DNA of 64,000 bases from Gonocerus acuteangulatus (GCA_946811695.1 OX328128.1:23718758-23782757); one strand, 5' to 3'; positions 42,191-54,430 are shown, counted from the first letter of the stretch. Made by a program: numbers and translations. Notes: generated from the sequence alone by a model not told the origin.

Positions 42191-42969
42191 TTTCCTTTAA
42201 AAAAACAGTAATTTAATTCACTATACCTATTATTAAAAGATACTTTCTGGGCGGCCAATAAAGCACTTCTGTTTTTATCAATAAACTAGATTTCTTTCCT
42301 CAGCCCCCTAACGGACTTTTTTATAAATATTTTTTTATTAATTTAATGAGATTACATTCTGTAAAATAATAATACATTTTGTAATGTGCTCACATAAACA
42401 TAAGAAAAAAAAAATCACGAGGTTTCGCACCAGCTGCCCCCGTGTCTCCTCGGGTAAGAGAGATGACTGGGGACAGCCGTACTCCATTCCTCAACCAGCA
42501 GCGGTACGAGTACTGGAGCTGGAAAAGGGACGAGAGAACTGCAGCCACTCTAGGGGCTTGTGGGGAGAAGATAACCTCCGTTATCATTCCCTTGTGTTGC
42601 TTAAAGCAGATCGCGGGGCCACATCCTATTCAACCGTCGTGGTGGGCAGTAGGGATGGTTGGGAGTGGACAGTGACTGGACAGCAGGATTAGGGTTTAGG
42701 GATAATTTGCAAATCGGATGGGGATAAGGTCAAGCCTAACGGACTACAGATTCAATACTTACACGAAAACTTGTACATTTTGTAAGCATTAAATCCATGC
42801 AAATGAAGTGGAGATTTATTAAGGAATAAATTAAAAGATTGGCTCCCTTTTGTCAAAAAAATGTGGAATGTAGTTTTGTTACTTTCAAATACCTAGTGTG
42901 AAGAAATTAAAAATTATTCATTTTTTATTGGCCAAACTGTGGGAATCCATTGTCCAGTCCTGAATCCCC

Positions 42970-42971
<2 letters not shown>
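42191..42971. other. Intronic DNA with a GC-rich island
   Basis: 42415-42690 is far more GC-rich than its surroundings and open in several frames (102 codons at 42384-42692, 77 codons at 42442-42675), but no domain was recognised and no splice-bounded Gly-X-Y coding is present. It may be part of an unrecognised retroelement. The flanks are AT-rich. Confidence 0.35.
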
Positions 42972-43037
<66 letters not shown>

Positions 43038-43046
43038 TATATATAC
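42972..43046. repeat. (TA)n microsatellite
   Basis: About 36 TA units with two interruptions, preceded by CCTGAATCCCCCTG, similar to the repeat end at 24137. Confidence 0.95.
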
Positions 43047-43396
43047 ATATATACATTGGTACAAAAATATTTTGTCTTATTTCGTTATCCAAATCCGCTC
43101 ACCGTTTTGGTGAACTTTGTGGGAAAAAAATCGTTGTGAAAATCAATGATGAATTATGAATATTCTCAAGTTTCCCAATTTTACCATAACTGTTTGGATA
43201 CTGTACATAAGTGATCCTCTATACTTATTATTATATTTTTTTCTTAAAACCACACGTTTTGCTGACTCCATAAATATTAAATGTTTCTTCTAATGGGCAC
43301 ATAAATATATTAGTGTTAGTTTGTGTGAAGTATTTAAGTATTTAGTGTGTGTGTTTGTTTTGTCTGATTTGTTTTTTCCTTTTTGTTTTTTTGCAG
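43047..43396 (+). other. Intron 3' end before exon B
   Basis: AT-rich; ends in a long T-rich tract and TTGCAG acceptor. Confidence 0.6.
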
Positions 43397-43432
43397 GGGC
43401 CAGTCGGTCCACCTGGGAAGAACGGCTTTCCG
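43397..43432 (+). CDS. Collagen-like gene, exon B (36 nt)
   Basis: Exactly 36 nt encoding four Gly-X-Y triplets, GPV GPP GKN GFP, in phase 0 at both ends. The acceptor is TTTTTTTGCAG and the donor is GTATTT, weaker than the other two donors. It joins exon A and exon C in frame without breaking the triplet register. Short exons in multiples of 9 nt are usual for collagen genes. Introns on either side are about 11.4 and 2.4 kb. Confidence 0.88.
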
Positions 43433-45246
43433 GTATTTTATTGTACTTTTTTTTTTAATTTATATTAGTTGTAGTTTAGTTTTATTTATTATTTAAGTAG
43501 ATTAGTTTTATTAGTAGTAGTTTAGCTTGTAAAACATTATTTATAGAATAAATAGTATTTTAATATAATTTTATTATATTTTGAGCACATTGTAAGCATT
43601 AATGTTATGCATCTACTATTAGGAATAACTGGTGAAGGATTTTGTATTTTAAAAGTAGATCAATTGTTTATTTCTTTAGAGATAAGTAGCATTTTAAGTT
43701 TTTTATTTAAGTATTGTCTTGGATAAAGGAAGTTCAAAGTAGCTTAAAAGGTTTTAATTGGGGAGTTAAGTTTGAGAAACTTGACGGAAATTCCTTATTA
43801 AGTATTTTTCCTAAGTCCCCTTCATTGAAACGAACTTGATCCTACAGTTCTGTGAAATGGGAATAAATTAAGTCTGTCTTTTATTCCTAATGGACATTTA
43901 AATATTAATTTATCTCGAAATATTTTATTCAACTTTATGAACGTTTCATATTTTTGTGTTTACAATTCCGTGCCTTTCTTTTAATTCAAAATTAAAGCAT
44001 TTTATCATCTTTTATTCAAAATATGGAAAGGACTTAGTAATATATTCCCGCTGTCGAAAATAAGATTTTCTTTAAGACTTTTTCGCCAAAGATAAAAACA
44101 AGAGAAAGAATTATTAAAAGACAAAATAAGCGAATTTCTTATTTTATATTAATGTAAAAATGTTCACGCTCCTTTTTAATAAATAAAAAAAAATATTGTT
44201 TCTTTGCCAAGTTTTATAAAACATTTTTTTTTAATCATTGAAAAAAAAAATCGTTTAAAGTTGACTTTATTTTAAAGGTTTTTGTTTTATTTTGATTAGA
44301 ATCATTAAATCTAGTGTACATTTAACGGATTTAAATTTTATTTCCTAAATGATTATTTATATACATTTTTTAGTTTAATTTTTTTTTTTTTATTCTAATT
44401 CTATATCCAATACTGTGAGTTTCCAATTGTCTTGTTATACTTTACATTCGGACTATAGCTTGTTCTTATCGTTGTAATGTAACAGAATGAAAAAAATATT
44501 TTGGCTCTGGGGAAGTCTTCCATTATGAATACCATGAACTTCAAAAATTATTTACATGAAAGAAATATGTCTTTACTCTAAATCAGTGACTTATAAACAT
44601 GGAGTTGGATATTTACAAAATAAATCAAGATAAATAGAACATTGGATCAAATGTCTAAGATAACAAATGAAGGAGTAGGGATTCTAAAGTAAATCCTGCC
44701 AAAAACTTCATTTCAAATCATGTAGAATTTATGAGGTTGTGGATCACTCACTAAAAAAAAAAATCAATGAAAGGTACACAATAAAACATCATTAAAATCA
44801 AAGATTATCATAAAATCAGGGAATGGCGATTAACCATATTTTTACTGTGGTGCCTTATACGTCGCATTTAAATTCATATACACTCAATATTACTTAAGTT
44901 ATTTAATGAAGTATTTCCTAAACAAATGACAAATATTATAACAATAATTAATTTTGGACCAAGTTTCCATTTCCCTACTGTTATTAATGTCCCAATTTCA
45001 GTTTTACCGTAGTAGTTTTCAGTTCCTCATTGGAGAAATTTAAACTGCGCCATTGTTAAAAACATCAAAGACTATATTCGAGGTTAAAATGTCACTGACA
45101 AAGGTCAATTCAAATGATTTGAACATGAAAGAAAATTCAAAAAGTGAAAATTGATAAACTGATTTTCGAATTTCAAGGGTTGTTAGGATGGGGTTCTCAC
45201 TTAAAATTATTATTTAATAAGCCTATCAGATGGTATATATTAAAAA
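43433..45246 (+). other. Intron B-C, first part, nothing recognised
   Basis: AT-rich intron without recognisable exon or repeat until the SINE-1 copy. Confidence 0.6.
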
Positions 45247-45541
45247 AATCAGTCCCACAAGGGCCCATAGAGGCGGACACTGTAGAGGTGTCTGATCCTG
45301 GACCATACGGCAGACTAGGGAGATAGTGGGGTTAGTACGATGCTCCGGCCGTCTGATTTCCCCCTTTGCAGGAACCCATTAACTAATTAATTAAAGGCTG
45401 GGTAGGGAGATCTGGGACTCCAAATCCAACCCTTAAACGACGGCACTAGAAGATGAAAAAGTTTTAGTGCCGCCCTAGTTTTGAAATCTGGTCCTCCAGC
45501 ATATTAGTCGAATTTCCTACCGCTTAGATAACCTCCCCCCT
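45247..45541 (-). mobile_element. SINE-1 copy, diverged
   Basis: AATCAGTCCCACAAGGGCCC at the left and CTACCGCTTAGATAACCTCC at the right match both ends of SINE-1. It has more substitutions and a deletion in the body around 45360-45380, so it is an older insertion inside the collagen intron. Confidence 0.85.
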
Positions 45542-45879
45542 TTCAGATAGTGCAGAACAATCACAAATTACTTTATTTTTGGTTTCTAAAAAATTTCAAA
45601 AATATAAATACTAGGTATTCCTGGTTCCAAATAAATTACCATTATTTATTTTTTATTATAATAATGGTGGTGGGGGGTTAATAATCATTCTGGTAATCAT
45701 AAGTCCATATCAAAAGAATAAAAAAAAAAAATTCCTTCTTCACTGATTATTTAAATTGCATGTTAAAAAACCTTAGTATTAAAAGAACCCCGATAGTAAA
45801 CCATAATAACCCATTATCTTATAATTGTTTTCAAATAAATGTTGAATTTTTAAAGATAATTATTTGTCTGTTTTTGCAG
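45542..45879 (+). other. Intron B-C, last part
   Basis: AT-rich, ends in TTTTTGCAG. Nothing else recognised. Confidence 0.6.
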
Positions 45880-45915
45880 GGAATGCCCGGCCAAAAGGGC
45901 GACCGAGGCTTTATG
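45880..45915 (+). CDS. Collagen-like gene, exon C (36 nt)
   Basis: 36 nt encoding GMP GQK GDR GFM, four Gly-X-Y triplets, phase 0 at both ends, with acceptor TTTTTGCAG and donor GTAAGA. The same length and phase as exon B, and the continued triplet register, identify it as the next exon of the same transcript. No further Gly-X-Y exon was found in the remaining 18 kb of the window, so the next intron is longer than that or the following exon codes for something not recognisable in a few codons. Confidence 0.9.
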
Positions 45916-46235
45916 GTAAGATAAAAAAAAAACGAAAATATTCGGTGTTGGTCTCTTTTAACCCCATAATCCTTTACAACAATAAATCACTAATCCCACT
46001 AATTAAATATCACTAACTAAAGTAGCTGTATTAACTATCTCTAGACCTTGTGTAGAATTTGAATTTATTAGTAGTTTTATCTATCTTCCTTCAAATAATT
46101 TAATAACAAAATATAAACAAAAATCCTAAATGTATATTTTTTAATCAAAGCATGCTGTAGCTCTAGCCAATCAATATCCCTCTGAGTAATTATATTATAT
46201 TACTATTTGTAAACGATTTTATTATACTAATTAGA
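45916..46235 (+). other. Start of a long intron, nothing recognised
   Basis: AT-rich intronic sequence after the exon C donor. Confidence 0.6.
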
Positions 46236-47126
46236 CCGAGAGCTGGCAACGCACTTTTCATGAAGCGTTTTATGCACCTTGAAATTTTGCTATAATGTAC
46301 CTCTTTGGTAGATAAGAAGGTAAGTATGTGTTTCCTACCTTGGAACACCAGGTACTGCGCATAGGGGTAAGGTGCAAAACAATATTGCCCAAAAGTAGAG
46401 TTTTATTCAGAAGCCAACTATTATTAATGAAAAAAATGGCAAATCAAGGCAATTTTCAAATTAATAATAAATAAGGCAGGCACTTTTAAGGGGATTAAAA
46501 TGATAATAATAAAAAAAAAACTAAGTACCTAGTTTTTATTTTTAATATTAAATGAAGTGCTTTATTCACGCTGCGATTTAAACAGTGTCTTCAGTAAACA
46601 TATTTGAAAATAACTACAAAAGGGCAGACACTTTTGTGGGGTATAATTATCAGGAAAAGTAAATAAATGTTGAATATGATAGACTGCAATACACTGCGCG
46701 TAACCATAAGAGTGAATGACAGCACCGCGCAGTTGTGGTTATTCTCTGCGTTCTCATTGGTTCTTGCTCTCATGATCTTGTACAGCTGTTCCGGTTTAAA
46801 TGGCAGCGCGAATAAAACTCTCATTTAATATGAGAATAAAAACAATTAAGTTTGTTTTTTTTTACGTGTTATACCCCTTAAATGTGCCTGCCATATTTAT
46901 TAATCATTGTAAAATTGTCTTAATTTTATATTAAAGATAGTTGGCTTCTGATTAAAACTCAATTTTTCGGAAATATTGTTTTGCACCTTTCCCCTATGTC
47001 CCTACCTGGTGCACCAAGGTATGTCCAGGAAACACATACATACCTTCTTATCTACCTAAGATGTACATTATAGCAAAATTTCAAGGTGCATAAAACACTT
47101 CATGAAAGTGCGTTGCCAGCTCTCGG
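46236..47126. mobile_element. Long-arm inverted-repeat element, 891 bp
   Basis: CCGAGAGCTGGCAACGCACT at the left end and AGTGCGTTGCCAGCTCTCGG at the right end. The arms extend about 265 bp; for example, TTTATGCACCTTGAAATTTT (46269-46288) and AAAATTTCAAGGTGCATAAA (47076-47095) are inverted matches, and so are CAGAAGCCAACTAT and ATAGTTGGCTTCTG. The middle (46505-46860) is unique AT-rich sequence with a 77-codon minus frame of unknown meaning. No clear target duplication; non-autonomous DNA transposon likely. Confidence 0.8.
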
Positions 47127-48911
47127 ACTAAATAAACAGGTGATTGAAGTAAGTCCGTAAAGAGCAAACTTGGAAGCAATAATTATTTTTTTTTTTAATT
47201 TAAAGAAATTTATGCAAGTAAAATAAAATTGGTATTATGATTTTATTTTAATTTTTTCCTGTTTTATTCTTCAACATAAGAGTGTACTATATAGGAAAAT
47301 TATAATCATGCTTCTTATTTTTGTATTATTAGGATTAATTAATTCTTTTCTTTTTTTCCACATAATTCTCAACATAAATCTTTAATTCTTTCACTAATCT
47401 TTAATAAAATTAATCCAATTTTATTAATAAATCTCATTCGCCTCCTATTTTTCTCATTTCCCTTCCAACTTTTTTACTTAATTTCTTAGATTTTTAATTA
47501 TTTCATAGAATTAGATTTTTCCTTTTGTTCAATTTTCTTTCTCTAAGAAACCATAACTAGTATACGTGAAATATAAATAATGATTAAATTTTAATGACGA
47601 TATTATTTACATTTTTTTTTTATTTAACATATTTTCCTCTGTTATCATAATCGTTTCAGTTTCTTTTTGTTCTTATATTTAGTAATTATTTTTTAATTAG
47701 TTTCTTATGTTAATGCTTTGTATGTTTCATTATAGTTTTTTTTTAGTTGTAATTGGATGGTTTCTGTATAATTTTACTGAGAGAATCGCCTTAGTTACGG
47801 ATGCTTATAAATAAATAAACAAGTATATGCATATATAAAATCCTCTAACTATAAATACTGAAATTATAATAAGCACTGATTCGTTAAGTACAATATTCAT
47901 GCACGTACAATAATTATAAAAATTCTTAACAAATTAAAAAATAAATTAATGACTATACGAGAGATTGATAGTGTAAGTGGTTTAAGACAAGATAGTTCTA
48001 AGTATGTTTTCAGGAAAAAGCTTTCTTTTCTTTAATTTTGCCTCTAGTACTACATGTTCACATGCAGAATGTGGTTTTTGAATTTATGCTCCCGATTTTG
48101 GAGTTTTGATCAAAGTATTGATATCTCATTAGTTTTTTTTTTTCTAAAATTCATCCTGAAAACAGATTGAGCCTCTCAAAACCCCAAGTTTTTTTAAAAA
48201 AATTGCTATTATCATTTACGACGATCCATTCTTCCCATTTTGAAAATTAAACGACGCCTTTGGTCGTTACGGTGTATCGATTTTTATTATTTTTGAAAAA
48301 AGTTATTACTCAAAACACAACTGCTACTCCTTGTCGGCAGACGAGTACTGTCAAGTCTGCGCGGTGATTCATAGGTGGCGCGTCTCCGCGGTGCGACATT
48401 CTGGCCTTCCCCCATCCCATTGCGTCAAGTTGACGGATGACGTATTCAAATGTTCTTCATTATTTCACTTATTACAACAATTCCAACCAAGGCTAACGAG
48501 ATTTTAGTTATATTTAAGTTTTAAACCATGAACCACACAAATATCAGAGTTCTGCAAAAATTCAAAAATTGGTTGAAATTTACGACTTATAGGACTTGTG
48601 CTGGAGACCTAAATGATGTGCTAAATTTTTGAAACAATTTTTCTATCGTTTTTCGTGCTTATTGTTAGTGAAATTTTAACTTGCAACTTAGAATAAAGGT
48701 GCTTTAGGTTCTTTTAACATTATTGTAAAAATTTACTTTTTTTAGAAAATTGTCAAAAGTTTAGGCCTTGTGAGGGTGATCTAAATATTTTTTTAAAAAA
48801 ATCGATACACTCTAGTAGTCATCATCGTCCCTTGGCTGTCCCTCCAGAGAACATTGGAAATCACTGCTCATGATAGTTTTCCATGATACTTCGTTAAAAA
48901 AAAAAACAACA
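47127..48911. other. Intronic DNA, nothing recognised
   Basis: Mostly AT-rich. A GC-richer patch at about 48335-48435 with several CG dinucleotides has no recognised content. Confidence 0.45.
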
Positions 48912-49258
48912 AAAATCGGTCCCGTAACAGGCCACGAGGGCCTTGAGGGGCAGATACTACAGAGCTATCTGATTCATGACTATAAGGCACACTAGGGAGA
49001 TAATGTGGTCAGTACTATGCTCCGGCCGCCTGATTTCCCCCTTGGCACTCTCGACAGCTGGAGTCATTAGCACCAAAGGTACCCACATTATTAAATTAAT
49101 GAAAGGATGTTTTGGCCTAGGGACACGGTCAGGGAGGCCAAATTTAACTCATGAACAAAGATACTAAAAGAAAAAATCTTTAGTGCTTGCTCGGGATTTG
49201 AACTCAGGTCCTCCAACTTATTAGTCCAGTGTTCTACCACTGAGCTAACCTCGCCCCC
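48912..49258 (-). mobile_element. SINE-1 copy, full length
   Basis: From AAATCGGTCCCGTAACAGGC to CTACCACTGAGCTAACCTCG and CCCCC, covering the whole consensus including the tRNA-like head. CATGATACTTC on the left and CATGTTACTTC on the right look like a target duplication with one mismatch. Confidence 0.93.
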
Positions 49259-50011
49259 ATGTTACTTCATAGTTATTCCTAAAATAGATCCATTGGGTCT
49301 AGCTAAACAATCCTTCGAAATGACTTGAAGATCTGGTCACAGCGAACAGCACTTTCTCTCTCCCAGTTCCTGGGACTTCAAATCGACAATTACAACCGAC
49401 CTCACGAACCACACACCGAAGCACTACAATCCTCCATCTCGAGTGGAGATGAGTGAACTGCCAGAAGCACTAGAAGAGTGTTCACATCCTCCAAAGCAAA
49501 CATCCCTCAAGTGGTTATCATAAAACGGTATTGGGTTTCGGAACGACTCCGCTGGGAGGTTCTGGGTCTTGCACAATCCCCGCTGTGGGAGTCCACTCTA
49601 CAGCTGTTTGTCTTCTCGCTTCCTCATTATCTTATTTTTTTTTCTCTTATCTCCTTGTGATTTACTCTTACGATTGAATCCTTCTAAAAAAATATTTTAT
49701 ATTGATTTTATTGTTCCGTATCATCCTAGCATGTTTTTTTAATCCCATTATCTCTGGAATGCATCTAAAATACAGTAGATTATCTATTTATATTATATTT
49801 CTTAGAAAAAAACGAAACATAAATAAGGATACTCCAATGACACAATATACAAGGTATGGCCAAGCTCCTTGATAGTCCGAGCCAGTTTTCAAAATGTTAA
49901 ATTTTTCACGAGCCGCAATTAAATACGCATTTAAAAGGTATTGAACATTTTCTTTTACAAAAATTATATTTATTGAAAACATATAAATGAAAGCACAAAT
50001 TATGTGTATTG
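49259..50011. other. Intronic DNA, nothing recognised
   Basis: 49270-49640 is somewhat less AT-rich and may be repeat-derived; no second copy in the window. Confidence 0.4.
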
Positions 50012-50140
50012 AAGCCAAAGGTCGTGGGTTCGATTCCCACTTGGGGTGGTGGCTTTCCTTTAGAAAAAAAGAAAAGGCATCAGCCCTATCCTGGCTAGAA
50101 AAGGGTGGTAACCTATAGATAACCCGTCCTAAAATTTGTA
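50012..50140 (+). mobile_element. Truncated tRNA-derived SINE fragment
   Basis: GTCGTGGGTTCGATTCCCAC at 50021-50040 is a perfect tRNA T-arm (GTGGG/CCCAC) with B box. The D-arm half is absent, and an unrelated body (GGCATCAGCCCTATCCTGGC) follows. This is a third SINE type, seen once. Confidence 0.6.
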
Positions 50141-50210
50141 GTTAATAATAAATGGACGTTAAAATTTAAATGAATTTGTGTATTGAATTTAAATATTAAA
50201 ACTACGTGGT

Positions 50211-51517
50211 ACTTACGTATTAGCTTTAACGCAGGATAAAGAACCGGGTCTCAGAGGTCTGGATCATCACTGGGTCAGAGAGCTGGATCAAGGCGTCAAT
50301 TGAATTTTTGCCAATATGGCGACGGGATTAACAATGATTTAGGTTAAAAAAAAATTATATAGTTTAATATATTTTTTTTTTTAAAGTGTAAGATAAGATT
50401 AACGTAATTTAGGTATAAGTAGAAAATTTATTACTTCTTTTAGACTTTAACATAGGATAAGATTAACGCACATGTACGTATATGTACAAAAAAAAAAAAA
50501 AAATTATATAGTTTAATATTTTTTGTTTTTTTAAAGTTTAAGATAAGATTAACGTAATTTAGGTATAAGTAGAAAATTTATTACTTCTTTTAGACTTTAA
50601 CATAGGATAAGATTAACGAACATGTACGTATATGTACAAAATATATATATATATATATATAGTTTTATATTTTTTGTTATTTTTTTAATTTTAAGATAAG
50701 ATAAGAATAAGATTAACGTAATTTAGGTATAAGTAGAAAACGTATTACTTCTTTTAGATTTTAACATAGGATACGATTAATGTACAGTATAAAAAAAAAA
50801 AAAAATTAATTAAATAAAATAAATAGAATTAAATAAAATTAGATTAACGTACATATAGGTATGAAAAAAAACAGACTAGTTTTTAAGATAGGATAAGATT
50901 AACATACAGGTGCGTATAAGTATTTAAAAAAAAAAAAAAATGTGCTTACATATTTATTTAAGAGTAAATCCTAAGTTTTTTATTAGAAAAACAAAAACGA
51001 TTTAACAGCTGGACGATTAAAACAGTAAGTTGTTCGTCCTAAATTTCTTTCCATTCCATTCCATTTAGGTTAACTAGAGTTTCAATATAACCTTGGGCGA
51101 GCTAAAACGCGTAGCACTTAGTTAATGGTGCAATTGCTGTGTTTCCGCTCGCTGAAGGTTATATCGAAACTCTAGACAATCCAACTAGTTGATAATATAA
51201 ATCAAGAATATTTTTCGGTGGATAATGCAATTTGACAGCGCTTCCTTTGTTTCGGTGAAATAAACATCAAACTAGGAAAACAAACAACAAACTAGGGAAT
51301 CGCGTAACAACAAACAAAGAAAAACTAAATCGCGTACAAAACACCAATTTATATATGAATTGCATTCTAAATAGAAAGGGAACAAGACGGTTACCATAAA
51401 CACAATGGCCAATAGAATGTCTCATAGGAATAGACCAATAGAAATGCGTTATCCATGATCCAGATCTCTGAACTAGACCCACATATTTAACCTGTGTTGA
51501 AGCTAATACGTAAGTAG
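50211..51517. mobile_element. Inverted-repeat element of 1.3 kb with internal tandem repeat
   Basis: TACTTACGTATTAGCTTTAA at the left and GAAGCTAATACGTAAGTA at the right are inverted; further in, CAGAGGTCTGGATCAT and ATGATCCAGATCTCTG also match. TA borders the outer C/G on both sides. Positions 50340-50940 hold the tandem repeat listed separately. No transposase. Confidence 0.7.
50341..50940 (+). repeat. About 150-bp imperfect tandem repeat, 3-4 copies
   Basis: AAGATAAGATTAACGTAATT recurs at about 50390 and 50540 and, with an insertion, at 50693-50720; CATAGGATAAGATTAACG closes each unit. Runs of A or TA of varying length separate the copies. Confidence 0.8.
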
Positions 51518-53282
51518 GTATCTAAAAATCTAACACACTTGTTTTACTTGTCTTGATAATTCTTTAGCAAGAGTCATACAAATTGTTTCCTCCAGAGCAC
51601 AATCTCAACTGCCCATTGCAATAAGAGTTTATAAATTCAAAATCGGTCTCGAGTCGACGATTAAGCCACTGTTTGTGTTCGTTGGACGGAAATTTGTTAG
51701 AACATTGCACTTAGTCTTTCTCATTTGTTGTCAGTAATTTAAAAGACATTTTGAAACACAGTCGGAACGATAATAACTTTTTTTTAATTTAATAGCACAA
51801 AAATAAAAAGGGAACTCGGGTGCATTTATCAAGAGCCACAAACACTCCATCAAAGAGCCGCATTGAGAAATTAAATAAAAAATATTAAAAGTGTCCGGGT
51901 TTTTTTGCTCCCGTTTGTATATTATAATTTGAAATAAAAAGGAGCTTTAGAGCTAAGTCATGTGTTCTAGAGCACTGTGCTGCGCCTTAATGCGTTATCC
52001 CCCACACAAAGAAGAAGAAAATCGCATTTAACCTTTGACCCTAGAATTATAAATGGGTGACCGGATAAACCGTGCCGAAGCCTGTATATTAGACATATAG
52101 TACCACGCGACATGCAGGACGGTTATTACACCAAACCCGTATCAGCAATGAACCTTAAGACCTCCTAGGGAATTCTGCACCAAAATGCAGATATCTCTTA
52201 GCTAACACAGCATATAACCTTGAACCTACATAAAATTCGGAAAATGTTACTGAAAGACCGGGAACAATGGATATATTTGTCTGTTTGTACTTTCCCATAT
52301 ACAAAATTGGACCTATTTTCAATCAATTTTGAACATTATTTTTTATCTAAAGCGAAAGGGCTTGTCAACCACCAAAAATTCACCCACGGGCACTCTGCTT
52401 TGTTCGGCAAAATTCACGCGAGACATACTCGTCCATTTAAAAAGACTAATTAAAATCATAACAGACACAGATTACACAGTGGAGATGATAGACCAATTTT
52501 ATGTCCTACGTCGTTATAATGAACCTTCATATGCCAACCAACCTTTTTTGTAAAAGGTACATTTTCTTCGTCTGTTTAACAAGAGCATGACCGCAAAATA
52601 CCAAGTTTTTAAACGTATTTTCGGTAGAAATCACTAGGACTTCTTAACAATTATTAACAAAGTTGTACACAAATTACAAAAGTTAGTTCTTCACTCTTTA
52701 CAGCAGAAATGTAGAATACACATCTCATTGTCTTGAATAACCATGAACCAATTACAAAACAAATTCGTTGGCATAACAATGCCGTGACTATATGCCCTTC
52801 CAGTAAAATTCAACATTGACATGGACATCTGGTAAAATCTTTTGGTCAACTAACTACACTAGACATTGGTGGCATACAAAAAGCCAGACATGAACCAATC
52901 AATCTAAAATTATAAACTTATCTATAATCAGAACCAAGGTGTAAAGTGTTTCCCCAATAAATGTCAACGTCAAGAAGTCATCAGAAAGCAAGTTGCGTGG
53001 GAATAAATGAAAATCCACTTAGCAACTTGCCAAGAGTGTAAGTAGCCCTTACAAGGCTGAGTACAGGCCATAAACTCCTCAGTTACTACCACAATACAGG
53101 TACGGGACATATCAAAGTGCATAAAACAGTTATATGAACGTACTGCAAGCAACGATAAACCTTAGAGTTGTATGATATTTGCGGAGGGATGTCCAAGTAT
53201 AAATTTTATTGTATTCGAATTTACCAAATATTCTGCAGAGCTTCATATTCGGTGAGTTAAATACTCGTCTCGCCGATTTTAG
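51518..53282. other. Intronic DNA, nothing securely recognised
   Basis: Open frames of 60-77 codons around 52220-52553 and 52970-53152 were inspected; composition is more balanced than neighbours and they may derive from an old element, but no domain could be named. Confidence 0.35.
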
Positions 53283-53376
53283 TGCGTTTCCTCCCTCTAT
53301 AGGAAGGATACCCGCTTATGAGGTTGACCTTAAGCGATCCGGAAGTGCCGCCTAGAAACTTTCTCGTTTCAGACCC

Positions 53377-53428
<52 letters not shown>

Positions 53429-54430
53429 TGGTTCAAATTTGTGTGTGATTATATATATATTTGTGTGATTACTTATATGTTTGTCTGTTCGCTCTCTGGC
53501 AAGCTCAAAAATGGTCCGATTTTGATAAGATTTGGTACGAAAGTATGTCGTCTAATTTGAAAGGTAAAGTTCGTAAACCAGCAGAATCCGCCCACTGGAA
53601 GATGGCGTTTGCGGCGAAATTCGCGCACAATTAATCGTAACGCTTACGTTTATGAGTTCATATGCTTGCAAGTTCTTGTTTTATAGGTTTCTTAACGTAG
53701 GAAAACGAATGAAACCATTTTTAAGGCGATATATGTATGTAGCCGTTTTTGAGAAAAGTAGAAAAATGTTTTTGAAACTCATTATTTTTTTGGTGGGGCC
53801 ATAGAATCTCAGATTTCAATTGAAATATTTTCTACATCTTGGAAATTCTTCTCAACTAAGATGTTAAAATTTTGGAAGTATGCGAAACAAAAAATTGTTA
53901 ATAGACATGAAAAGTTCTCGGATCTTCGTACATTTTTCGTGAATATCTCAAAAACGGTTGGGAAATCATGGTAAGTGGAAGGTACCCTCTACAAGGTGGT
54001 AACCTCTACAACAAAGGTTCTGAAGCAATATTCGATGGGGCAATGTCAATCAGAGATATAAGCGCTTAAAACTTAAAAAGTGTTTGTCTAGTTGTTTTGA
54101 ACGGGTTTTTGTCCTTGTTTATCTCACTTTTTAGTTGTTTGTTTTTTGTTTTAAATTTCATTTATCAGTAAAATTAGTATTTTAGTAAAATAAGCCAAGT
54201 AACTGTGAAAGGTAAGTTTGGAGTGGCTGTGGTAATCATGATGGCAGTGGCTAATCATGATGGCGTGTATATAAGTTTGTTCTTAATTCTCCTATCTATA
54301 TAACCTTCCTCATAGCCTACAACTGAAGTTATCGTTATTTCTTATTTTATAAATATTCCAAAAACTGTTTTCCAAATCAGTCTAGTGATAAGAATAGAAA
54401 CGCGCTATGATGAAGCAGTTCCAGCGTCGG
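53283..54430 (-). repeat. AGTCCG-family repeat, full copy
   Basis: On plus it begins TTTAGTGCGTTTCCTCCCTC with a terminal hairpin. It continues through CGGAAGTGCCGCCTAGAAAC, the (TA)n tract at 53380-53426, TTGTCTGTTCGCTCTCTGGC and GATATAAGCGCTTAAAACTT, and ends AAACGCGCTATGATGAAGCA, CCAGCGTCGGAGTG. Order and spacing are the mirror image of the copy at 9132-11035. No coding capacity. Confidence 0.8.
53380..53426. repeat. (TA)n microsatellite inside AGTCCG-family copy
   Basis: About 23 TA units, same relative position as 10863-10892. Confidence 0.95.

Larger units (their letters stand above)
31954..43396 (+). other. Intron A-B of the collagen-like gene (about 11.4 kb)
   Basis: Bounded by the exon A donor GTAAGT and a T-rich acceptor TTTTTTTGCAG before exon B. 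It contains mariner-type and Tigger-like elements, two SINE families, Penelope-like remnants, AGTCCG-family repeats and a tandem array. An additional exon inside cannot be excluded, but none with Gly-X-Y coding was seen. Confidence 0.75.

Noticed and set aside
52220..53160. Possible LTR-retrotransposon or retroviral-like pol remnant
   Set aside because: A vague LATCQEC-like cysteine pair was seen, but no HHCC, DDE, protease or RT motif could be established.
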